From Nostoc sp. UHCC 0302 (lineage in GTDB: Bacteria > Cyanobacteriota > Cyanobacteriia > Cyanobacteriales > Nostocaceae): a stretch of 64,000 nucleotides of DNA. Shown here one piece after another: positions 58,355 to 64,000 of the stretch (positions are counted from its first letter, which is position 1; each line of letters begins with the position of its first letter). Under the pieces are notes generated by a model. The model saw only the letters and a program-made list of their open reading frames with translations, searched no databases and was not told the origin of the DNA. Where the stretch lies: positions 1,180,501-1,244,500 of the forward strand of contig NZ_CP151099.1 in NCBI RefSeq assembly GCF_038096175.1. The letters run 5' to 3'. The position numbers were made by a program, and so were the translations under genes.

Positions 58355-59521
58355 GTGACTGATCTGTTCGCCCCTTTACAATCTCTCAAACAAGGTCACT
58401 GGTTCAAGCTCATCTGCGGAGCTAGTTTCCAGCATCTTCCTGCGGTCAGAAGTTTAACATTAGCCTACACTTTGGCGGGTGCTGACTGCATAGATGTGGC
58501 AGCTGATCCAGCGGTGATTGCCGCAGCGCAAGCGGCGCTACAAGTAGCCAGAGGTCTAACTAGGGATGCCCAGGAGCGAGGCTTTGGCTACAAAGGCAAC
58601 TTACCCTTTTTAATGGTCAGCCTAAACGATGGAGAAGACCCTCATTTTCGCAAAGCAGAATTTAATGCCACTGATTGTCCTACAGACTGCCCTAGACCCT
58701 GTGAACGGATTTGTCCGGCACAAGCAATCGTTTTTAACCCGATAAAAGACGATTTTTCGGGAGTTATCTCCCAAAAATGCTATGGCTGCGGCCGTTGCAT
58801 TCCAATTTGTCCGTACGATATAATTTATACATCATCGTATATGTCAACGCCAGGAGCGATCGCGCCATTGGTAATGTCAACGGGAGTAGATGCCGTAGAA
58901 ATCCATACAAAAGTAGGGCGGTTGGCAGAATTTCAGCGATTGTGGCAAGCAATTTCACCGTGGGTAGATAAATTAAAGGTAGTAGCCATCAGCTGTCCAG
59001 ATGGGGAGGGGATGGTTGACTACCTACGTGCATTGTATGACCTGATTACCCCGTGTCCTAGTACGTTAATTTGGCAAACCGATGGTCGCCCAATGAGTGG
59101 TGATATTGGGGATGGCACTACTTTAGCCGCGGTGAAATTAGCACAAAAAGTTTTGGCAGCTAAGTTATCAGGATATGTGCAATTAGCAGGTGGTACTAAT
59201 AGCTACACCGTTGCCAAGTTAAAGGCAATGGGATTGCTGCAAAGAGAGGCAGAGAGGCAGAGAGGGAGAGGGGTAGAGTGGAATTCTTATTTCCCCCCCT
59301 CCCCCCATCCCCCACTCCCCCCCTCTATTTCCGGGGTCGCCTACGGTAGCTACGCCCGTGTACTGTTGTCACCAATTCTGGAGCAGTTAGAGAATAAGGA
59401 GGTGAGTAACACTAGTGTTAAGGCGACTGTCCGCCTTGAAGACGAACCCGAATTACTCTGGCAGGCTGTAGGGCTTGCCCATTCTCTCGTTTCCCAGCTC
59501 AAGTCACAGCAGGAGCGCTAA
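58355..59521 (+). CDS. ldpA: LdpA, iron-sulfur protein of the circadian clock input
   Basis: Light-dependent-period protein A senses redox state and tunes clock period in Synechococcus through two iron-sulfur clusters. The GTG start gives MTDLFAPLQSLKQGHWFKLI, the conserved LdpA opening. Cluster cysteines are in CPTDCPRPCERICP and QKCYGCGRCIPICPYDII. VAADPAVIAAAQAAL and GYVQLAGGTNSYTVAKLKAM are further family blocks. About 30 residues (nt 59241-59330; QRGRGVEWNSYFPPSPHPPL) are spacer-derived and out of keeping with the family; the conserved frame resumes at SGVAYGSYARVLLSP. 388 residues, longer than the Synechococcus protein. Confidence 0.93.
   Translation: MTDLFAPLQSLKQGHWFKLICGASFQHLPAVRSLTLAYTLAGADCIDVAADPAVIAAAQAALQVARGLTRDAQERGFGYKGNLPFLMVSLNDGEDPHFRKAEFNATDCPTDCPRPCERICPAQAIVFNPIKDDFSGVISQKCYGCGRCIPICPYDIIYTSSYMSTPGAIAPLVMSTGVDAVEIHTKVGRLAEFQRLWQAISPWVDKLKVVAISCPDGEGMVDYLRALYDLITPCPSTLIWQTDGRPMSGDIGDGTTLAAVKLAQKVLAAKLSGYVQLAGGTNSYTVAKLKAMGLLQREAERQRGRGVEWNSYFPPSPHPPLPPSISGVAYGSYARVLLSPILEQLENKEVSNTSVKATVRLEDEPELLWQAVGLAHSLVSQLKSQQER
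59241..59330. repeat. In-frame spacer-type insert inside ldpA
   Basis: A purine run (GAGAGGCAGAGAGGGAGAGG) is followed by a pyrimidine run (CCCCCCTCCCCCCATCCCCC). This is the same kind of text as the intergenic spacer at 26312-26425. It stays in frame and encodes a Pro/Ser/Arg-rich loop. Confidence 0.75.
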
Positions 59522-59607
59522 TTGCTCGTTCTGGAAAATTTCCCAGGGCGGGGGTTCTCCTCTATGCAAGTGTCCTCGCTATCTCTAAAAACGTCACCAT
59601 AGAAAGC

Positions 59608-61350
59608 ATGACGATTACAGACGATCTCCAAAAGTTATTAGACATTTTGCCCCAAGACCTGCGACAAGTACTAGAGAATCATCCCCAACGAGATAGTTTA
59701 GTTGAAGTGGTCTTGGATCTGGGTCGTCGCCCAGAGGCTCGCTTTCCCAATCAAGCTGAGTATCTGAGCGAAATACCCGTTACTCAAGAACAGATAGATG
59801 ATTGCATTAGGCGAGTCGGAATTTTCGGCGGAGATAATCGCGCAGGAATTGAGCAAACTTTGCATCGGATCAGCGCCATCCGTAACCGCACCGGTAAGAT
59901 TATTGGCTTGACCTGTCGCGTCGGTCGAGCGGTATTCGGAACCATTGGCATGATTCGCGATTTGGTAGAAACTGGTAAATCGATTCTCATGCTGGGACGT
60001 CCGGGCGTGGGCAAAACTACGGCTTTAAGAGAAATTGCCCGTGTTTTAGCGGATGATCTTAATAAGCGTGTAGTAATTATCGACACCTCTAACGAAATCG
60101 CCGGGGATGGTGATGTTGCTCACCCTGCGATTGGTCGCGCTAGGCGGATGCAAGTGGCTCATCCAGAACAACAGCATCAAGTGATGATTGAGGCAGTGGA
60201 AAACCATATGCCAGAAGTCATTGTGATTGATGAAATTGGCACAGAACTGGAAGCTTTAGCAGCTCGTACCATTGCTGAACGCGGTGTGCAATTGGTAGGT
60301 ACTGCCCACGGTAATCAGATAGAAAACCTGATTAAAAACCCCACCCTGGCTGATTTAGTTGGCGGTATCCAAGCTGTGACTCTGGGAGATGACGAAGCTA
60401 GACGACGCGGCTCTCAAAAGACCGTTCTAGAACGTAAAGCTCCTCCTACCTTCGAGATTGCTGTGGAAATGTTGGAACGGCAGCGCTGGGTAGTACACGA
60501 AAGTGTTTCTGACACAGTAGATAATCTGCTTCGGGGACGCCAGCCTAGCCCACAAACGAGAACTGTTGATGACCACGGCAAAATCTCAGTTACGCGCCAG
60601 TTAGCTGTTGTCAACGGTCGCGGTGGACAAGTGGCAACAGCAGAAGAATCTTTCGCTTCAGGGCGAGGATCTAACGGCTGGCGTGGATCTGGACAAATGG
60701 TTGCACTGCCGCCATTGCCTATAGAACGGGAACGGGTGACTGGGCGAAGCGAGTTTGACCGCTTGCTGGATGAATCCTTCAACTACCCGGAGAGGGAGAG
60801 CATTGATTTTAGTGCCACGAGACAGCCGGGGCCAAATGGCGAAGATTTACCACTGCACATTTATCCTTATGGTGTTAGTCGCCATCAGCTAGAACAGGTA
60901 ATTAGCGTACTAACTTTGCCAGTAGTCTTGACAAAAGATATTGATAGTGCTGATGCAATTTTAGCACTGCGATCGCACGTCAAAAACCACGCCAAATTAC
61001 GGCAAATGGCAAAAGCTCGTCATGTACCCATCCACATGATAAAATCCAGCACCATTCCTCAGATTACCCGTGGTTTGCGGCGGTTGCTGAACATGGATGA
61101 TCCAGAAATCGCCGATGACCGAGAACTGCAACTGTTTTTACACAGTGGCAGCGATGATGAGATGGACGCCCTCGAAGAAGCCAGACTTGCCGTTGAGCAA
61201 ATTGTGATTCCCAAGGGACAGCCAGTTGAGTTATTGCCCCGTTCTCCCCAAGTTCGCAAAATGCAGCATGAATTGGTAGAACATTATCGACTCAAGTCGC
61301 ATAGTTTTGGCGAAGAACCAAATCGTCGTCTGCGGATTTATCCGGCGTAA
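59608..61350 (+). CDS. R3H-domain AAA ATPase (Ycf45/SpoIIIAA-like)
   Basis: A 580-residue ATPase related to chloroplast Ycf45 and sporulation SpoIIIAA; it probably binds nucleic acid. Walker A is in LMLGRPGVGKTTALREIAR (about residue 130), Walker B in EVIVIDEIGTELEA, followed by GVQLVGTAHGNQIENLI. A Ser/Gly-rich linker (about 330-400) leads to a C-terminal region with VVLTKDIDSADAILALRS and an R3H-type ending (QHELVEHYRLKSHSFGEEPN, RRLRIYP). Function in cyanobacteria is not established. It follows ldpA on the same strand by 86 bases and may be co-transcribed. Confidence 0.92.
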   Translation: MTITDDLQKLLDILPQDLRQVLENHPQRDSLVEVVLDLGRRPEARFPNQAEYLSEIPVTQEQIDDCIRRVGIFGGDNRAGIEQTLHRISAIRNRTGKIIGLTCRVGRAVFGTIGMIRDLVETGKSILMLGRPGVGKTTALREIARVLADDLNKRVVIIDTSNEIAGDGDVAHPAIGRARRMQVAHPEQQHQVMIEAVENHMPEVIVIDEIGTELEALAARTIAERGVQLVGTAHGNQIENLIKNPTLADLVGGIQAVTLGDDEARRRGSQKTVLERKAPPTFEIAVEMLERQRWVVHESVSDTVDNLLRGRQPSPQTRTVDDHGKISVTRQLAVVNGRGGQVATAEESFASGRGSNGWRGSGQMVALPPLPIERERVTGRSEFDRLLDESFNYPERESIDFSATRQPGPNGEDLPLHIYPYGVSRHQLEQVISVLTLPVVLTKDIDSADAILALRSHVKNHAKLRQMAKARHVPIHMIKSSTIPQITRGLRRLLNMDDPEIADDRELQLFLHSGSDDEMDALEEARLAVEQIVIPKGQPVELLPRSPQVRKMQHELVEHYRLKSHSFGEEPNRRLRIYPA

Positions 61351-61357
61351 ATTTCCC

Positions 61358-61391
61358 CTACACCCCTCTTTGTTAGCAAAGAGGGGTGTAG
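61358..61391. terminator. Perfect 15-bp hairpin after the R3H ATPase gene
   Basis: CTACACCCCTCTTTG, TTAG, and its exact reverse complement. It lies 8 bases past the stop codon, a good position for a terminator, though without a T-run (GTTGTTG follows). Confidence 0.75.
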
Positions 61392-61601
61392 GTTGTTGTA
61401 TCTGAATGTGGATGATTTTTCTTGAAATGGAATCAACACACATAGAGTTGTGTAGGGGCAATTTATCAAAAAAAACCCCTAGTGTAAACCAGGGGCGAAT
61501 AAAGTCGGTTTCTCTCTGCATGGAATGTTTTTGACTTGCTCACCTTAGCAAGCCTTCACTATGCAAATGTGCCATCTTGCCAAACAAAAAACTCGGTATA
61601 T

Positions 61602-62324
61602 TTATTCAGGGAATACAATCACCTCTAAACTAGACCAGCGTTCTTGTAGCAGGCCGGCTAGTGTACGTAAACCCCAGGCTTCGCTACGACGATGACCAAT
61701 AGCGATCGCTTCTATTTTAGTTTCTCGCATCGCCTCAAGAGCTGGCTGTCGAAATTGTCCAGTGATGTAAACGTCTGCACCACGGGCTGCCGCTTCTCGT
61801 ACTAATGCATCTGTATTTGCACCAACAACAGCAATTTGTGTGACATCAGTATGAATTGCTGCAAGTACTTGCTCTTGTCCACCAAAAACTTGAGTTACGC
61901 TATTGCACAAACATCCAAAGCTTTGAGTTGGTATTTTTCCAATCATTCCAATTGGTCTGTTTTCTTTCTCTCCCAACACTTCTAAATCAGACATACTCAA
62001 TACTTGAGCTAGGCGGGTATTGTAACCCATCGTTAAGCACTCATCAAACGGCAGATGATAAGAAATTACCCCAATATCGGCAGGAAGTAGCCCAGCTTCT
62101 AACTTCCACGGTCGATGTAAAAATAGTGTGTCTAAACTTTGGGTACTCGCCCATTTTTGTAACTGTATTCCTGGTTCAAGTGCTAACCCCAAACGTCTCA
62201 CAGAACATGGAGATGGTAAATATATACCTCCTCTTTCACTTGCAGGAAAGCGATCAACAGCAAAGAAGCGATCAAGAAATGCTGTTATCTCTTCTATAAC
62301 AATTGATTTGCATTCCGGCGTCAT
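61602..62324 (-). CDS. Nif3-like (DUF34) dinuclear metal-centre protein
   Basis: A 240-residue member of the NIF3/DUF34 family, usually a hexamer with a di-iron or di-zinc site; some are GTP cyclohydrolase I type 2-like. Blocks: RRLGLALEPGIQLQKWAS, TLFLHRPWKLEAGLLPADIG, VISYHLPFDECLTMGYNTRLA, and QIAVVGANTDALVREAAARG ending with GADVYITGQFRQPALEAM and AIGHRRSEAWGL. The usual HHP metal motif reads LHRPW here, so one ligand differs. The role is unproven. The start at 62324 looks sound. Confidence 0.88.
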   Translation of the reverse strand: MTPECKSIVIEEITAFLDRFFAVDRFPASERGGIYLPSPCSVRRLGLALEPGIQLQKWASTQSLDTLFLHRPWKLEAGLLPADIGVISYHLPFDECLTMGYNTRLAQVLSMSDLEVLGEKENRPIGMIGKIPTQSFGCLCNSVTQVFGGQEQVLAAIHTDVTQIAVVGANTDALVREAAARGADVYITGQFRQPALEAMRETKIEAIAIGHRRSEAWGLRTLAGLLQERWSSLEVIVFPE

Positions 62325-62607
62325 GAATATATGCTACAAGTAAAGCTCTTCGATTAGACAAGAATATTAATATTAATACTAAACCAAACTGCTGTACTTT
62401 TTGACTACATTGTTAGAACATTTGTATTCCTGATGGAAACAGCGTCATCCTACAATTGTAGGTAACGTAAGTTTTTGGCATTAGCGACTAAGATTATTAA
62501 ATTGTTAAATGTATTTGTTGTGTAGAACCCTCTCATATTAAGATGCCAAGTGGATTACTGAGCAAGTAGACATAAATAATTTTTATAAATACATTGATTT
62601 ACAAGAG

Positions 62608-63237
62608 ATGGAAGAGATATTAAATAGAATTGAAACATGGTTTGAGCATTATCTACCAGAAGTCTTAGCAACTTTGAATAATGGTGCAACTGAAAACGAA
62701 ATTAAAGTATTAGAAAATCAAATAGAAACTCAGCTACCAGTTTCATTTACTAAATTTTACAAGTGGCATAATGGCCAAAAAAATGGAAGTTATCCAGGAC
62801 TTTTTTATGGTCTGGAATTTATGACATTGGAAGAAACAGTTAAAAACTGGAAAGTGTGGAAGGAACTTATTGATAAAGGGATAAATGGCGTTATTCTTGG
62901 AGAATCTCATATACCCGGAAAAATTAAAGCAATGTATGCAAATAAAAAGTGGATTCCATTCGCTTACGATTGGGGTGGAAACCACTTAGGCATAGATTTA
63001 GACCCTGGTGTTAAGGGTACAGTAGGGCAAGTGATAAATTTTGGTAGAGATGAGGATACTAAATTTGTTTTTGCCGATGATTTACAAACATTTTTAAATT
63101 GGTTTATTACTCAGTTAGAATCAGGAAACTATATTATCAGTCTTGATGAAGATGGTAAAAAATTTTTTAGTACTAAAAATCCCGAAATGACACATTTTCT
63201 TGATTATTGGAAAATTACTGTTCAAGGACACCTTTAA
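62608..63237 (+). CDS. SMI1/KNR4 family protein
   Basis: 209 residues. The SMI1/KNR4 fold is shown by ATENEIKVLENQIETQLPVS, FYKWHNGQKNGSYPGLFYGL, WIPFAYDWGGNHLGIDLDPG and QVINFGRDEDTKFVFADDL. Bacterial members are often immunity proteins for polymorphic or contact-dependent toxins, but many stand alone and I see no toxin gene beside this one. Composition is AT-rich. A MITE-like element starts 1 base after the stop codon. Confidence 0.88.
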   Translation: MEEILNRIETWFEHYLPEVLATLNNGATENEIKVLENQIETQLPVSFTKFYKWHNGQKNGSYPGLFYGLEFMTLEETVKNWKVWKELIDKGINGVILGESHIPGKIKAMYANKKWIPFAYDWGGNHLGIDLDPGVKGTVGQVINFGRDEDTKFVFADDLQTFLNWFITQLESGNYIISLDEDGKKFFSTKNPEMTHFLDYWKITVQGHL

Positions 63238-63238
63238 T

Positions 63239-63336
63239 ATATACAGCAGAAATCATAAGTCAGAAGTAAAACAGTCTTCTTACTTGGTTTTGATAGCTAG
63301 TTTTTGTGCTTCGCCAAACTGAAATCTGCTGTATAT
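63239..63336. mobile_element. MITE-like element with ATATACAGCAGA ends (98 bp)
   Basis: ATATACAGCAGA at 63239-63250 is repeated exactly inverted at 63325-63336. The ends match those of 14194-14414. There is no ORF inside. It lies directly after the SMI1 gene. Confidence 0.7.
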
Positions 63337-63415
63337 TATCTCCATTTAGCTAAGAGCTAATAATAGCGAAATAGCTCTATGGTAGGTGAGCGTAAACAGT
63401 TGGCTAGAGAGTAGT

Positions 63416-64000
63416 TTACGGAACCAGTATCGAACGAGATTTGATTATCCCTGCCTCTTGAATCGCTGAAAAAGCAGTTTCCCCTATAATACGATGAGCG
63501 GCAGTTGTCGGATGAATACCATCCCAAAACAAAAACTGCTCTGGGTTTCCACTGGGTGTAGAGCCAGACAGACACGAACTAATGACATTAGTGAAGCCAA
63601 ACGCTGCCGGATTTGCGATCGCGTTTTGATACAGTGCATTAGCATCTAAAGCTGCAATCTGAAGCTCAGAATTTTGGTGGCTTAGCACTTTCAGGGAGCG
63701 TCTCAAGCCTTGATTATGTGCTTGTGTTAATGCACTGAGATAGCCAGAATTCGCACTGCTTCTCGTCGCAGGTAAGTGTCCTAAATCTGGTAAATTTGCC
63801 ACTAGAACCTTTTTCGCACCTACATTAGTAAGAGCAGTCAATGCATTCATAACATTGTTAACAGGGATAGTTGCACTATCTACACCTTGCAAATAATCAT
63901 TTGCTCCTGCCCATAGCACACATAAAGCATCTGAATTGATTTGTTTTTGTGTCTGTGTAAACGATTGCACTTGATTTAACAAGCTAGGTACAAAACTGTT
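63416..64000 (-). CDS. SGNH/GDSL hydrolase, 5' part beyond window
   Basis: The C-terminal 194 residues of a GDSL-type lipase/esterase; the frame is still open at position 64000. Block III is seen as WAGANDYLQG (oxyanion Asn) and block V as FWDGIHPTTAAHRIIGE with the catalytic Asp and His. The block I Ser (GDSL) must lie outside. The middle (KKVLVANLPDLGHLPATR) matches the family. A possible internal start at 63982 is not needed, because the frame continues upstream. Confidence 0.9.
   Translation of the reverse strand, partial: NSFVPSLLNQVQSFTQTQKQINSDALCVLWAGANDYLQGVDSATIPVNNVMNALTALTNVGAKKVLVANLPDLGHLPATRSSANSGYLSALTQAHNQGLRRSLKVLSHQNSELQIAALDANALYQNAIANPAAFGFTNVISSCLSGSTPSGNPEQFLFWDGIHPTTAAHRIIGETAFSAIQEAGIIKSRSILVP

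Noticed and set aside
61231-61521. Minus-strand ORF across the end of the R3H ATPase gene
   Set aside because: It overlaps the conserved C-terminus in antisense and includes the terminator hairpin.

Overview
The window looks like a stretch of chromosome from a filamentous, Nostoc/Anabaena-type cyanobacterium. The reasons are frequent HIP1 octamers (GCGATCGC), a ferrochelatase with a C-terminal chlorophyll-binding-like (CAB) helix, the circadian-clock iron-sulfur protein LdpA, a GAF-GAF-PAS class III adenylate cyclase of the CyaB type, a caspase-like CHAT/TPR protein, several DUF families typical of cyanobacteria, and long intergenic spacers full of short repeats. No tRNA, rRNA or CRISPR array was recognised.

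Layout. 1-12 kb: a cyclase cut by the window edge (-), a small polyproline protein and a TPS-type filamentous-haemagglutinin exoprotein (+), a GT4 glycosyltransferase, a GH31 alpha-glucosidase, a GFA protein and an AraC regulator (all -). 12-20 kb: a 21-bp repeat array, a monooxygenase-like membrane protein, PrmA-like methyltransferase, AroA, and an operon of a DUF928 protein with a CHASE2 cyclase. 19.7 kb: a second 21-bp array in the divergent promoter region between that operon and the CHAT/TPR gene. 23-33 kb: housekeeping and membrane genes (YihY, DUF421, PurB, DUF4126, HemH, a methyltransferase, a very AT-rich membrane protein, a dienelactone hydrolase, DUF29). 33.5-36.2 kb: a small kinase gene split by an IS630-family element, a third 21-bp-period array, and a helicase-like remnant. 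36.3-45 kb: RuvC, YvcK, TsaE, PyrC, LepB, an IS5-type transposase and a MOSC protein. 45.5-58.2 kb: a signalling island of four histidine kinases and one GGDEF/EAL regulator. 58.3-64 kb: LdpA, an R3H/AAA ATPase, a Nif3-like protein, a SMI1/KNR4 protein and a partial GDSL esterase.

How the genes may work together. Two class III cyclases, a REC-GGDEF-EAL protein and four sensor kinases make this a second-messenger and phosphorelay-rich region. The CHASE2 cyclase, DUF928 protein and CHAT protease-like protein form a divergent locus and may be one envelope-linked signalling unit (inference).

The most unusual signal is repeat biology. Three arrays share a 21-bp period, and two of them share most of their consensus. 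At least three genes (a hybrid kinase, a second kinase and ldpA) carry in-frame inserts made of the same spacer-type repeats that otherwise lie between genes; the two kinase inserts sit at the same loop of the ATPase domain. Two more genes (DUF928, DUF4126) take their stop codon from such repeats. Several MITE-like elements with matching terminal inverted repeats are also present.
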